This document shows, one piece after another, positions 38,788 through 48,633 of a stretch of DNA of 61,040 nt. The stretch spans positions 1 to 61,040 of the forward strand of contig QBXO01000008.1 in NCBI GenBank assembly GCA_003284565.1, given 5' to 3'. This DNA comes from SAR116 cluster bacterium AG-321-K23. GTDB lineage: Bacteria; Pseudomonadota; Alphaproteobacteria; Puniceispirillales; Marisalimonadaceae. Under the pieces are notes generated by a model. That model saw only the letters and a list, made by a program, of their open reading frames with translations. It was not told the origin of the DNA and did no database searches. Position 1 is the stretch's first letter. Each line of letters opens with the position of its first letter. Position numbers and translations under genes: made by a program.

Positions 38788-39456
38788 ATGTTTATTCTTT
38801 ATCACTATTATTTATGTTCATCGTCAAGATATATTAGGCTTATTTTAGAAGAACATAAAATCACATATGATACTCAGCTAGAAAATTATTGGAAACCTCA
38901 AAAAGATTTTCTCAAACTTAATCCAGCTGGTCATTTACCGGTTCTGGTAAATGAAGAAAACTTTTCAATTATTGGCTCTAATGCTTGTGTTGAATATATT
39001 AAAGATCTTGAAATAAGACCTAACTTATTTGTGGATAATTACAAAGAAAAAGCTGAAATAAATAGATTAGTTCATTGGTTTGATGTAATTTTTAAAAAAG
39101 AAGTTTTCGATCCAATTATGTATGAAAAAGTATATTCAAGGATAATAGATAATATCACCCCTAATAGTGAGAATATAAGAGCAGCTCTTCAAAATTTGGA
39201 TTTTCATGTTCAATATTTCAATTTCTTACTAAATAGCCAAAATTATTTTATCAAAGATAAGTTAACTTATTTAGATTTGCTAGCTGCTGCTAATTTTTCA
39301 GTTTTAGATTATTTAGGATTATTAAATTTTAAAAGTTATAAAAATATAAAAGAATGGTATTTAAAAGTTAAGTCAAGGCCGTCATTCAGAACATTATTAA
39401 AAGACCAAGTAGTTGGACTTTATCCCCACGAAAACTTCAAGAATATGGATTTTTAA
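38788..39456 (+). CDS. Glutathione S-transferase family protein
   Basis: The 222-residue protein has an N-terminal thioredoxin-like domain (FILYHYYLCSSSRYIRLIL, then the LNPAGHLPVL cis-Pro loop and IIGSNACVEYI) and a helical C-terminal domain. The active-site segment CSSSR is typical of beta/FlpA-like bacterial GSTs. The substrate is unknown. Its stop abuts the convergent hydrolase stop with no spacer. Confidence 0.88.
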   Translation: MFILYHYYLCSSSRYIRLILEEHKITYDTQLENYWKPQKDFLKLNPAGHLPVLVNEENFSIIGSNACVEYIKDLEIRPNLFVDNYKEKAEINRLVHWFDVIFKKEVFDPIMYEKVYSRIIDNITPNSENIRAALQNLDFHVQYFNFLLNSQNYFIKDKLTYLDLLAAANFSVLDYLGLLNFKSYKNIKEWYLKVKSRPSFRTLLKDQVVGLYPHENFKNMDF

Positions 39457-40203
39457 TTAAATTTTTATTTTTATTTCTTCAATAATATTTGTAATGCTTT
39501 TAAGTTGGTTTGTCTCAGATAATCTATGTCCAGCGTCTTTGTCTAATAATAGTTTAATATCCTTAGTCCCTTTAAATGTGTTGATAATTTTTATACTCAA
39601 ATTGTATGGTACGGCACTATCAGCCATACCGTGGTACAAGTAGACAGGACCATCAAAATCTATATTCTCTGATAAAGTAAGATTTTTAAAGCTATCTTTT
39701 ATTAATCTGTAAGAAAAGACATTTTTGGATCCATCTTCATATTTTATAGTTATTTTTTTATTTTTAATTAATTTTCTTTTCTCATTAATTGACATTTTAT
39801 CCCATATTAAAATTTTAGGAAAATCTGGCGCAGGTGCAAGACCTATTATCCCCGCAATCTTCTCTGGAATGCGTTTTGCTAACATAAGCATTACCCAAGC
39901 ACCCATTGATGATCCAATTAAAATTTGTTTATCTTTTGTTTTTTTATTAATTATATATTCAGCATCTTTATACCAATCTGAGAAGCATGTCGTTTCAATT
40001 TTCCCTGACGATTGTCCATGACCTGAATAATCAAACCTCAAAAAGCTATGATTATTATTTTTGGCCCATCTTTCGATATATAATGCTTTTTTACCTTGCA
40101 TATCTGAGTTAAAACCGCTTAAAAATACAATACCCATGTTTTTTCCTGTAAATTGGTTATAAGCTATTGTGTTATTATCTAGTGTATTGATAAACTTGGT
40201 CAT
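39457..40203 (-). CDS. Alpha/beta hydrolase (thioesterase/esterase-like)
   Basis: The 248-residue alpha/beta hydrolase has an oxyanion region FLSGFNSDM, DYSGHGQSSG, nucleophile elbow GSSMG with Ser99, acid in GMADSAVP and His in DAGHRLS. The pattern resembles ABHD10-like acyl-protein thioesterases and short-chain esterases of alphaproteobacteria. The substrate is not predictable. It is divergent from the glycosyltransferase by 32 bp. Confidence 0.87.
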   Translation of the reverse strand: MTKFINTLDNNTIAYNQFTGKNMGIVFLSGFNSDMQGKKALYIERWAKNNNHSFLRFDYSGHGQSSGKIETTCFSDWYKDAEYIINKKTKDKQILIGSSMGAWVMLMLAKRIPEKIAGIIGLAPAPDFPKILIWDKMSINEKRKLIKNKKITIKYEDGSKNVFSYRLIKDSFKNLTLSENIDFDGPVYLYHGMADSAVPYNLSIKIINTFKGTKDIKLLLDKDAGHRLSETNQLKSITNIIEEIKIKI

Positions 40204-40235
40204 TTATAAATCTGTTTGGTTTAAGGTTAATAAAA

Positions 40236-41387
40236 TTGAATAAAAAAAAATATACTATAGCCCAAATTTTACCAGCTTTAAATACTGGTGGAGTTGAAAG
40301 GGGTGTTATTGAAATTTCTAGAGCGCTTGTCAAAAATAATTTTAGGTCAATTGTTATCTCCTCTGGTGGTTATATGGTCTCTCAAGTAATAAGAAATGGA
40401 GGAGTTCATCATAAACTGAACATACATACTAAGAATCCTTTTAAATGGCCTAAAATTAGAAATCAATTAAAGATAATTTTAGAAAATGAAAATGTAGATC
40501 TAATACATTTTTGTTCTCGCACGCCTGCCTGGATTGGAATGCCACTTGGCAACGTCTTAGATATACCCATTATTACCTCAGTTCACATGAGATTTAGAAA
40601 AACTAACATTTTTAAAAAATATTATAATAGTATTTTAACTAAAGGAAATTGTATTATTGCCATTTCAAAACATATCGAAGTATGTGTAAAAAATTATTTT
40701 CCAAATGTAAGTGATAAAATAAAAATTATTCACAGGGGTGTTGATTTAGATCTCTTTAATCCAAGTCAAATTAATCCTGCAAGAATCATTGCCCAATCAA
40801 AGCTTTTGAATCTAAAAGACAACCTTCCTGTTATTATTATGGCTGCAAGACCTGCTATGTGGAAAGGTTACGTGGTTCTTATAAAGGCTCTATCAAAAAT
40901 TAAACATGATTTTCAATGTATTTTGATTGGGGCAGGAGATGGAAGTCAAAAATTTCAAAATATTCTTATCAAAAAAATAGTTGAATCAAAGTTAGAAACA
41001 AAAATCAAGCTTGTCAAATCTACTAGGGACATACAAGCTGCAATGATTTTAGGTGACTTGATTGTAATGCCATCTTTAACTCCTGAACCTTTTGGAAGAA
41101 TTATTTTAGAAGCGCAAGCTTTGGGAAAAATACCTATTGCCTTTGATCATGGTGGTGCATCAGAAACAATAATTGACGGAAAAACAGGATTTTTAGCAGA
41201 ACCTATCAAAACTGAAAGCCTATCTGAAAAAATTTCGTATGTTTTATCCTTAAATACTACTAAGAGAGAAAAAATTGGTCAATTCGCTAAAAAATTTGTT
41301 ACTAAAAATTATAGTCATGATAAAATGTGTGATCTTACCTTATCACTATATAAACAAATTATTGCAGAATATAAAATAAACAGTTAG
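40236..41387 (+). CDS. GT4-family glycosyltransferase
   Basis: The 383-residue GT-B fold enzyme has the acceptor-side loop LNTGGVERGVIEI, a mid-region HRGVDLDLFNP, and the donor-site segment EPFGRIILEAQALG followed by DHGGASETI. TTG start with AAGG about 9 nt upstream. It is probably a cytoplasmic enzyme for LPS or another envelope glycan; sugar and acceptor are unknown. It precedes thrS by 33 bp, an arrangement common in this class. Confidence 0.9.
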   Translation: MNKKKYTIAQILPALNTGGVERGVIEISRALVKNNFRSIVISSGGYMVSQVIRNGGVHHKLNIHTKNPFKWPKIRNQLKIILENENVDLIHFCSRTPAWIGMPLGNVLDIPIITSVHMRFRKTNIFKKYYNSILTKGNCIIAISKHIEVCVKNYFPNVSDKIKIIHRGVDLDLFNPSQINPARIIAQSKLLNLKDNLPVIIMAARPAMWKGYVVLIKALSKIKHDFQCILIGAGDGSQKFQNILIKKIVESKLETKIKLVKSTRDIQAAMILGDLIVMPSLTPEPFGRIILEAQALGKIPIAFDHGGASETIIDGKTGFLAEPIKTESLSEKISYVLSLNTTKREKIGQFAKKFVTKNYSHDKMCDLTLSLYKQIIAEYKINS

Positions 41388-41420
41388 TGATATTAAAATA
41401 AAAATAAAGATTTAAATTTA

Positions 41421-43343
41421 ATGATTACAATCACACTACCTAGTAAAGATATAAAAAAATATAATAAACCAGTAACCTCTGCTCAAATTGCTAATGATAT
41501 ATCAGAAAAACTTGCGTCTGAAGCATTGGTTTCAATTGTAAATGGTGAGATATGGGATTTAGATAGGCTAATTGAAGTTGATAGTACAATTTCAATTTTA
41601 ACAAAAAAAAATAAAGAAACTTTGGATGTAATTAGACATGATGCAGCACATATTATGGCAGAGGCAGTTTTAGAATTATTTCCAGAAACTCAAGTAACTA
41701 TTGGACCATCCATTGAGAATGGCTTTTATTATGATTTTTATAGAGAGAAAAAGTTTAGTTTATCTGATCTTGAGGTTATAGAAAAACGTATGCATGAAAT
41801 CGTTGATAGAGATGAGATAATTTCAAGGGAAGTCTGGTCAAGAGAAAATGCAATAAGTTTTTTTGAAAAAAATAATGAAAAATTTAAACTTGAATTAGTG
41901 CATTCTATTCCAACAGATGAGACTGTTACATTTTATAGGCAAGGTAAGTTTCTAGACTTATGTAGAGGTCCTCACACATCTTCAACTAAAAAACTTGGCC
42001 ACTCTTTTAAATTAACTAAATTAGCAGGGTCATATTGGAGAGGTGATAGCAACAACCAAGTTTTACAAAGGATTTATGGTACAGCTTTTTTTAATGACAA
42101 AGATTTAAAAAATTATCTTTTTATGATTGAAGAGGCTGAAAAAAGAGATCATAGAAAATTAGGAAGAGAATTAGATTTATTTCATCTTCAAGAGGAAGCT
42201 GTTGGCTCAGTTTTCTGGCATACAAAAGGTTGGTCCATTTATCTTGAAATTGAAGCCTATATGCGAAGGAGACTGAGTAAATCATATGAGGAGGTAAAAA
42301 CACCCCAAATAATCGATAGATCTTTATGGGAAAAATCTGGGCATTGGGATAAATTTAAAGAACATATGTTTATGGCTAAAGGTGACGATGAAAAGGTACT
42401 TGCTCTAAAACCGATGAATTGCCCCGGGCATGTTCAAATTTATAAACAAGGCTTAAAATCATATAAAGATTTACCCATTAGAATGGCAGAGTTTGGTTCC
42501 TGTCATCGAAATGAACCCTCTGGAGCTTTACATGGTATAATGAGAGTTAGGCAATTTACTCAAGATGATGCTCACATATTTTGTATGAATTCTCAAATCA
42601 CTTCAGAATGTGTAAAATTTTGTGAATTACTCCAACAAATTTATAAGGAATTTGGTTTTGCAGAACTAAAGGTTAAATTTTCAGATAGACCCTCAATTAG
42701 AGCTGGTGATGATACGACATGGGATAAAGCTGAACAGGCACTTATGGTAGCAATAGATGCTGCAGGTATTAGCTATACTTTAAATCCTGGTGAAGGTGCA
42801 TTTTATGGTCCAAAACTTGAATTTGTATTAACTGACGCTATTGGAAGAGATTGGCAATGTGGAACTCTTCAAGTAGATTTTGTATTACCGGAAAGGTTGG
42901 GCGCTTATTATGTTGATGTTAATGGGGATAAAAAGAATCCAGTAATGCTACATAGAGCAATCTTAGGTTCTATAGAAAGATGGATTGGTATATTAATCGA
43001 ACAATATTCAGGGAGAATGCCCTTATGGCTTTCACCCATACAAGTTGTAGTATGCTCTATAGTCGATTCAACTAATGATTATATATATGAAATAAAAAGT
43101 AAGTTAGATATGTCTGGTATCAGATGTCAAACGGACTTAAGAAATGAAAAAATTGGTTATAAAATTAGAGAACATTCTAGTAAAGCGATCCCCATAATTT
43201 TAGTTATAGGAAAACAAGAACAGGAAAATAAAAGTGTAGCAATTAGGTACTTAGGTTCAAAAAAACAAGAATTTTTGAATTTAAATCAGTTTATAGAAAA
43301 TATGGTTAAAAAATGTATGCCTCCTGACTTAACCAATAAGTAA
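41421..43343 (+). CDS. thrS: Threonyl-tRNA synthetase
   Basis: The 640-residue class II synthetase has an N-terminal TGS domain (1-62), an editing domain with His73 and His77 (HDAAH) and DLCRGPH, and a catalytic core with MNCPGH (zinc Cys334) and HRAILGS. The anticodon-binding domain occupies the last ~100 residues. The editing site is intact. No T-box or operator-like tRNA mimic is evident in the 33-bp leader. It heads the translation block to pheT. Confidence 0.97.
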   Translation: MITITLPSKDIKKYNKPVTSAQIANDISEKLASEALVSIVNGEIWDLDRLIEVDSTISILTKKNKETLDVIRHDAAHIMAEAVLELFPETQVTIGPSIENGFYYDFYREKKFSLSDLEVIEKRMHEIVDRDEIISREVWSRENAISFFEKNNEKFKLELVHSIPTDETVTFYRQGKFLDLCRGPHTSSTKKLGHSFKLTKLAGSYWRGDSNNQVLQRIYGTAFFNDKDLKNYLFMIEEAEKRDHRKLGRELDLFHLQEEAVGSVFWHTKGWSIYLEIEAYMRRRLSKSYEEVKTPQIIDRSLWEKSGHWDKFKEHMFMAKGDDEKVLALKPMNCPGHVQIYKQGLKSYKDLPIRMAEFGSCHRNEPSGALHGIMRVRQFTQDDAHIFCMNSQITSECVKFCELLQQIYKEFGFAELKVKFSDRPSIRAGDDTTWDKAEQALMVAIDAAGISYTLNPGEGAFYGPKLEFVLTDAIGRDWQCGTLQVDFVLPERLGAYYVDVNGDKKNPVMLHRAILGSIERWIGILIEQYSGRMPLWLSPIQVVVCSIVDSTNDYIYEIKSKLDMSGIRCQTDLRNEKIGYKIREHSSKAIPIILVIGKQEQENKSVAIRYLGSKKQEFLNLNQFIENMVKKCMPPDLTNK

Positions 43344-43438
43344 AGTGAGTGTTAAAACTTCATCTGTTAACTATTTTTTTTTAAATTTATTAACAAATTT
43401 CTATAAAATGTTGTAATAGTATTTTGAGATTAAACTTC

Positions 43439-43456
43439 AAGGGAGATTTACATATA
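43439..43456 (+). promoter_or_regulatory. Strong Shine-Dalgarno and non-canonical AUA start for infC
   Basis: AAGGGAG (43439-43445) is followed after 8 nt by ATA at 43454-43456, in frame with infC. No ATG or GTG occurs in frame before the conserved region GPRINELIR. The only in-frame TTG (43424) lies upstream of this Shine-Dalgarno and has no such signal of its own. IF3 rejects AUA, AUU and AUC starts, so a rare start allows IF3 to repress its own translation. Confidence 0.6.
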
Positions 43457-43987
43457 GTTGGATTAAATAATACTCCACCTAGTCAAGAGGGACCTAGGAT
43501 TAATGAGCTAATTAGAGCTGAAAGCGTTCGATGTATAGGAGCAGATGGAGAACAGTTAGGTGTAATTCCGATAAATGAAGCGCTTAAGATTGCCGACAAC
43601 TTAAGCCTAGATCTTGTAGAGATCCAACCAAATGTGGACCCGCCTGTTTGTAAAATTCTTGATTATGGAAAGTTTAAATATGAAGCTCAAAAAAGAAAGA
43701 ATGAAGCTAGAAAAAAACAAAAAATTATCGATGTTAAAGAAATTAAATTAAGACCTAACATAGATAATAATGACTTTGTAGTAAAAATGAAACAAGTTAA
43801 AAAATTTATTGAAAATGGTGATAAAGTTAAAATTACACTCAGGTTCAGAGGAAGAGAGATGGCTCATCAAACTTTAGGGGCTACTGTATTAGATAGAGTT
43901 AAAGATGATACTGAAGAATTATGTAAGGTGGAAACATTACCTAAGTTAGAAGGTAGACAAATGGTAATGATATTAGCACCCAAATAG
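43454..43987 (+). CDS. infC: Translation initiation factor IF-3, probable AUA start
   Basis: IF3 binds the 30S subunit and checks start codon and tRNA fidelity. The N-domain ([26 protein letters not shown]), basic linker ([15 protein letters not shown]) and C-domain ([24 protein letters not shown]) are all present. From the AUA at 43454 the protein is 177 residues, normal for the class. A TTG at 43424 would add ten unconserved residues but lacks a Shine-Dalgarno. It is followed by a 110-bp leader and rpmI. Confidence 0.93.
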   Translation: MVGLNNTPPSQEGPRINELIRAESVRCIGADGEQLGVIPINEALKIADNLSLDLVEIQPNVDPPVCKILDYGKFKYEAQKRKNEARKKQKIIDVKEIKLRPNIDNNDFVVKMKQVKKFIENGDKVKITLRFRGREMAHQTLGATVLDRVKDDTEELCKVETLPKLEGRQMVMILAPK

Positions 43988-44040
43988 CAGAGCAAATAAT
44001 ATTTTTAACAAAATAAAACTTTATGTTGCTAACTTTATTT

Positions 44041-44056
44041 AGCTTATGTATAAGCT
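44041..44056 (+). repeat. Perfect inverted repeat in the infC-rpmI leader
   Basis: AGCTTATGTATAAGCT is a 16-bp palindrome able to form a 6-bp stem. It lies 42 bp before the rpmI ATG, in the only sizeable spacer of the infC-rpmI-rplT run. It has no T-tract directly after it, so it is a poor terminator. In E. coli, L20 binds the infC-rpmI region to repress translation; a similar role here is a guess. Confidence 0.35.
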
Positions 44057-44097
44057 TTGAATAAATTATTAAATTATTAAATTTTTGAGAGTATATT

Positions 44098-44295
44098 ATG
44101 CCTAAATTAAAAACCAAAAGTGGCGCAAAAAAAAGATTTAGTCTTACTTCATCTGGTAAAGTTAAAGGCAGCCCAGCCTTCCTTAGTCATAACCTTCGTA
44201 AAAGATCTCAAAAAATGAAAAGACAAGCTCGTGGTACAATGATACTTAACGAATCCGATGCAAAAATTGTTAAGCAATTTATACCTTACGCATAA
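44098..44295 (+). CDS. rpmI: 50S ribosomal protein L35
   Basis: The 65-residue basic protein has the classic start [14 protein letters not shown] and the segment [20 protein letters not shown] lies before the ATG. It precedes rplT by 12 bp. Confidence 0.98.
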   Translation: MPKLKTKSGAKKRFSLTSSGKVKGSPAFLSHNLRKRSQKMKRQARGTMILNESDAKIVKQFIPYA

Positions 44296-44307
44296 AGGAG
44301 TTAATTA

Positions 44308-44664
44308 ATGGCTAGAGTAAGAAGAGGTGTTACAACTCATGCTAGACATCAAAAAGTAATTAAAGCTGCAAAAGGTTATTATGGAGCTAGAAAAAATTTA
44401 TTTACTGTAGCAACTCAAGCTGTTGAAAAAGCTAGCCAATATGCGTATAGGGATCGTAGAAATAAGAAGCGCAATTTTAGGGGTCTTTGGATACAAAGAA
44501 TTAATGCAGGATCTCGTTTACACGGCTTAAATTACTCTAAGTTTATGAATGGGCTTAAGTTAGCTGGTATTGAAATAGATAGAAAAATTCTATCGGATTT
44601 AGCTGTTTATGAACCACTAGCGTTTGAAGAATTAGTTTCAAAAGCCAAGTCTGCTTCTGCTTGA
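44308..44664 (+). CDS. rplT: 50S ribosomal protein L20
   Basis: The 118-residue protein has the signature [17 protein letters not shown] and the segment [21 protein letters not shown] strong AAAGGAG Shine-Dalgarno lies 8 nt before the ATG. L20 is an early assembly protein of the large subunit and, in enterobacteria, the repressor of its own operon. Confidence 0.98.
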   Translation: MARVRRGVTTHARHQKVIKAAKGYYGARKNLFTVATQAVEKASQYAYRDRRNKKRNFRGLWIQRINAGSRLHGLNYSKFMNGLKLAGIEIDRKILSDLAVYEPLAFEELVSKAKSASA

Positions 44665-44730
44665 TATTTAAAATTTTCAATAAGTAGTGTAGTTTATTGC
44701 AAATTCATTAAATTAGGTTTTTAATAAAAT

Positions 44731-45846
44731 ATGGTTTCTGAACTAAAGGAAGATCTTCAAAACTTATTAAATAATATTACAATAAGTATACAAAATTCCA
44801 AATCATCATCTGATCTTGAAAATATTAGAGTTAATTCTTTGGGTAAAAAAGGTTCAATTACCCTATATTTAAGGAATTTAAGAGATTATGATTTAGAAAT
44901 AAAAAAAGAAATTGGGGCTTATTTAAACGATATAAAGAGCCAAATAAATAAGTTAATTATAGATAAAAAAAGTGTTTTTAAAAAAGAACATTTAGAAAAA
45001 AAACTTAAATCTGAAAAGATAGACGTCTCTCTTACACCTTCTGAGGCTGAAATAGGTACTTTACATCCTCTTTCTAGAACAATAGAAGAATTATGCGCTA
45101 TTTTTGCAGATATGGGTTTTTGTATTGTTGATGGGCCTGATATTGAAAGTGATTATTATAACTTTACAGCTTTGAATATTCCTGAAGAACATCCTGCACG
45201 TCAAGAGCATGATACTTTTTATCTTCAACCAGATGTTAATGGACAAAGGAAAGTTTTAAGGACACATACAAGTCCGGTTCAGATTAGAACAATGGAAAAA
45301 ATTGATCTAAAAAGTTTCGATGAGATCAGGTATATTATACCTGGAAGAACATATAGATCTGATCATGATGCCACACATTCCCCCATGTTTCATCAATGCG
45401 AAGGCTTAGTACTTGGAAAAAACATTAATATGGGCCATTTAAAAGGATGTTTGATAGAATTTTGTAGAACTTATTTTAATGAAGATAATTTACCAGTTCG
45501 TTTTAGGCCAAGTTATTTCCCTTTTACAGAACCATCAGCAGAAGTTGATATTGGTTGTAAAAAAGAAAATGATGGTAGTTTAGTAATAGGTGAAGGAGAA
45601 GATTGGTTAGAAATTTTGGGATCAGGTATGGTCCATCCTAGAGTTTTACAAGGTGTAGGAATAGATCCATCAAAATATCAAGGATTTGCATTTGGAATGG
45701 GTTTAGAAAGATTAACCATGTTAAAGTATGGAATTCCTGACTTAAGGCCTTTTTATGATAGTGATCTAAGATGGTTAAAACATTATGGGTTTATACCTGT
45801 TGACAATCCAAGCTTACACTCTGGTTTGAATGGTGTCTTTTCATGA
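44731..45846 (+). CDS. pheS: Phenylalanyl-tRNA synthetase alpha subunit
   Basis: The 371-residue protein has an N-terminal coiled coil (about 1-90), then the class II core with GPDIESDYYNF, the LRTHTSPVQIRTM motif, PGRTYRSDHDATHSPMFHQ and GFAFGMGLERLTM. The stop overlaps the pheT ATG (ATGA, 45843-45846), ensuring equal synthesis of the two subunits. The length is slightly above the usual 330-360. Confidence 0.97.
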   Translation: MVSELKEDLQNLLNNITISIQNSKSSSDLENIRVNSLGKKGSITLYLRNLRDYDLEIKKEIGAYLNDIKSQINKLIIDKKSVFKKEHLEKKLKSEKIDVSLTPSEAEIGTLHPLSRTIEELCAIFADMGFCIVDGPDIESDYYNFTALNIPEEHPARQEHDTFYLQPDVNGQRKVLRTHTSPVQIRTMEKIDLKSFDEIRYIIPGRTYRSDHDATHSPMFHQCEGLVLGKNINMGHLKGCLIEFCRTYFNEDNLPVRFRPSYFPFTEPSAEVDIGCKKENDGSLVIGEGEDWLEILGSGMVHPRVLQGVGIDPSKYQGFAFGMGLERLTMLKYGIPDLRPFYDSDLRWLKHYGFIPVDNPSLHSGLNGVFS

Positions 45847-48245
45847 AGTTTACATGGAAATGGTTACTAGATCATCTGGAAACTGATAAAAATTTATCAG
45901 AGATTTTGGGTACACTCCCAAAAATTGGTTTAGAGGTTGCTTCAATTGTTAATTTAGCGGAGGATCTAAAAAGTTTTATATCCGTAGAAATTATAGATGT
46001 AAAAAAACACCCAAATGCAGACAAACTTAATGTTTGTAAGGTGTTTGATGGAAAAAATACTTTTAACGTTGTTTGTGGAGCTCCTAATGTCAAGCTAGGA
46101 ATGAAAAGTGTTTTTGCAAATATAGGAACATTTATTCCTGGTCTAAATATAAAATTAAATAAAGGCAAAATTAGAGGAGAAGAATCCTTTGGTATGTTAT
46201 GTTCAGAAAAAGAGTTAACTTTATCTGAAAATCATAGCGGAATAATCGAACTAGAACCTTCATCTGAACTTGGCTTGTCGATCTCAGATATTATGGACTT
46301 AAATGATCCAATTATAGAAATTGAAATTACTCCAAATAGAGGTGACTGCTTGGGTGTAAGAGGTATCGCAAGAGACTTAGCTGCAGCTGGGATGGGAAAT
46401 TTAAAGGATTTAGATGTAATAATTAATGATGGTGAATTTGGCAGTATTATAAATTGGCACGTTGATTTAGATGAAGACGAAAAATATCTTTGTCCTAAGG
46501 TTTTTGGAAGATCATTTACTAATTTGAAAAATGATGAATCTCCATTATGGCTTAAAAATAGATTAATAGCTGTTGATCAGAGACCAATAAGTTCTATTGT
46601 GGATATAACTAATTATATTATGATAGATATTGGAAGACCTTTACACGCATATGATATAGATAAGATTAAAGGTAAAATCCTTAAAATTTCAAAATCAAAG
46701 AAAGGCGATAAGTTTTCTGCACTTAATGGAAATACTTACGAATTAGATGATAATATGCTAGTTATTTCTGATGAAGATGGTGTTGATGATTTAGCAGGTA
46801 TAATGGGGGGAGAAAGAACAGGAGTCATTGAAAATACAACAAAAATGTTTTTAGAGGCCGCTATTTTTGACCCTGTTTCAATAGCTAATACTGGAAGAAA
46901 ATTAAATCTAAATTCTGACGCCAGATACAGATTTGAAAGAGGCTTAGATTATAACTCTCCAGAAATAGTAATGCATTATGCAGCTGCAATGATCAATAAA
47001 ATTTGTGGTGGAACGTTTAGTAAAATAGTTAGCTTTAAATTAGAACAAAAAAATAAACAAATTAAATTTGATCCAAATATTATTTATCAACTAACAGGAG
47101 TTAAGATTGAAAATGAATTATCTAAATCAATTTTAGAAAAATTAGGTTTTAAAATTGCCTCCGTAGAAAATATTTGGGATATAACACCCCCTAGTTGGAG
47201 GCCGGATATAGATGGTGTTGCAGATATTGTTGAAGAAATCATTAGAATTAATGGATATGACAAAATACCTTCAACAAAATTGTCAAGAAATAATTATATT
47301 GCAAAGCCAGCAATGAGCATTAAGCATCGTCAAGCTTTTTTTGCTTCTAGAATACTAGCTAATAGAGGTTATAATGAAGTAATTACTTTTTCATTTTTGA
47401 ATAAGGCTATGGCTGATCAATTCAATGGAGGTGGTTTTTCTCTAAATTTGGTTAATCCTATCTCTTCAGAATTGACGGACATGAGACCTTCAATTATTCC
47501 TAATCTATTATTAGCAGTTCAAAAGAATGTAAATATAGGAGCTCAAGATCTTTCTTTTTTTGAAGTTGGGCCAATTTTTAAAGGTGACACTCCTAATGAA
47601 CAAATAAGCACAATTACTGGAATAAGATACGGCGACAAAATAAAAAAAGATTGGCAAAAAGATGCTGTCAAATTTGACTTCTACGATATTAAACTTGATG
47701 TAATTAAGGTATTGGACACAATAGGAGTTCCAAAAAATAGTCTAAAAATTTTTCAAGATGCTCCAAGTTATTTTCATCCAGGTAGAAGTGCTGTTTTTAA
47801 AATTGGTCAAAAAATTATAGCCAATTTTGGTGAAATTCACCCAGAAATTGTTGATTTTTTTGGATTTACTAAATCAGCTATTGGCTTTGAAATATTTTAT
47901 GAAAATGTACCTTTGCCAAATAGAAATAAAATTTCTAAACCAATGTTAAAAATTTCTAATTTGCAACCAATCACAAGAGAATTTGCTTTTATTATAGATG
48001 AAGCAATAGAATCCGAAAAAGTTTGTCAGGTTGCTAAATCCATTGACAAAGATTTAATAACAGATGTTATAATACTTGATGTATATAAAGGTGAAAAAAT
48101 TCCACAAAAAAAGAAATCTATCGCAATTAAAGTTACAATTCAACCTGTTCAAGAAACATTAACTGATACTGCGTTGGAAAAATTAAGTGTTAACTTAATA
48201 AATGCTATTGATAAAAAATTATCAGGATTTTTAAGAGAAATTTAA
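45843..48245 (+). CDS. pheT: Phenylalanyl-tRNA synthetase beta subunit
   Basis: The 800-residue protein has the tRNA-binding OB domain (about 40-150, HPNADKLNVCKV and VVCGAPNV), the B3/B4 editing region, and the B5 DNA-binding-like domain (ITPPSWRPDIDGVADIVEE). A synthetase-like core and the C-terminal FDX-ACB domain (SNLQPITREFAFI) follow. It is coupled to pheS by a 4-bp overlap. It ends 20 bp from the opposing tRNA-Thr. Confidence 0.97.
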   Translation: MKFTWKWLLDHLETDKNLSEILGTLPKIGLEVASIVNLAEDLKSFISVEIIDVKKHPNADKLNVCKVFDGKNTFNVVCGAPNVKLGMKSVFANIGTFIPGLNIKLNKGKIRGEESFGMLCSEKELTLSENHSGIIELEPSSELGLSISDIMDLNDPIIEIEITPNRGDCLGVRGIARDLAAAGMGNLKDLDVIINDGEFGSIINWHVDLDEDEKYLCPKVFGRSFTNLKNDESPLWLKNRLIAVDQRPISSIVDITNYIMIDIGRPLHAYDIDKIKGKILKISKSKKGDKFSALNGNTYELDDNMLVISDEDGVDDLAGIMGGERTGVIENTTKMFLEAAIFDPVSIANTGRKLNLNSDARYRFERGLDYNSPEIVMHYAAAMINKICGGTFSKIVSFKLEQKNKQIKFDPNIIYQLTGVKIENELSKSILEKLGFKIASVENIWDITPPSWRPDIDGVADIVEEIIRINGYDKIPSTKLSRNNYIAKPAMSIKHRQAFFASRILANRGYNEVITFSFLNKAMADQFNGGGFSLNLVNPISSELTDMRPSIIPNLLLAVQKNVNIGAQDLSFFEVGPIFKGDTPNEQISTITGIRYGDKIKKDWQKDAVKFDFYDIKLDVIKVLDTIGVPKNSLKIFQDAPSYFHPGRSAVFKIGQKIIANFGEIHPEIVDFFGFTKSAIGFEIFYENVPLPNRNKISKPMLKISNLQPITREFAFIIDEAIESEKVCQVAKSIDKDLITDVIILDVYKGEKIPQKKKSIAIKVTIQPVQETLTDTALEKLSVNLINAIDKKLSGFLREI

Positions 48246-48265
48246 TTTAACAAACTAAATTAAAG

Positions 48266-48341
48266 TGGTGCCGCCAACTGGATTTGAACCAGTGACCTCG
48301 TCATTACCAATGACGCGCTCTACCGCTGGAGCTATGGCGGC
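48266..48341 (-). tRNA. tRNA-Thr (anticodon GGT)
   Basis: On the minus strand, acceptor GCCGCCA pairs with TGGCGGC, with discriminator A and an encoded CCA. The anticodon stem CGTCA/TGACG holds loop TTGGTAA, giving anticodon GGT. The T-loop GGTTCAAATCC is canonical. It is 76 nt long and lies between pheT and the small gene before murA. Confidence 0.97.
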
Positions 48342-48450
48342 ACGTATTATTTTAACTTAAATATGTTTTTTCTAATGACAAGTTTTTTATAGATTTATGT
48401 TAAGATATAACGGTAACTTAAATAAGTTTAACTTGTAAGATTCTAAAAAA

Positions 48451-48633
48451 ATGACTAAAAAAAATAGTGATAATGAAAATAATTTATCAGCTTCTTTAAA
48501 ACGAAACTTAAAACTTAGAAAAAAACAAGTTTCTGAACGAGATGACAATAAAATTATTGGAAAAAGGACTAACAAAATTGGTCAATCAAGACTTATTAAT
48601 GTTTGTAATAAAAGTAATTTTAAACTGAAATGA
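48451..48633 (+). CDS. Small basic conserved-type protein upstream of murA
   Basis: The 60-residue, lysine- and arginine-rich protein has no membrane segment. The segment NNLSASLKRNLKLRKKQ recalls the short 'LxxNLxRRKxQ' proteins that often sit before murA or related genes in alphaproteobacteria; function unknown. Its stop overlaps the murA ATG (ATGA, 48630-48633), which supports it as a real, coupled gene. The Shine-Dalgarno is poor. Confidence 0.65.
   Translation: MTKKNSDNENNLSASLKRNLKLRKKQVSERDDNKIIGKRTNKIGQSRLINVCNKSNFKLK

Noticed and set aside
40243-40251. A9 run at the start of the glycosyltransferase as another frameshift
   Set aside because: The frame reads MNKKKYTIAQ and continues correctly into the GT4 domain, so no break exists.
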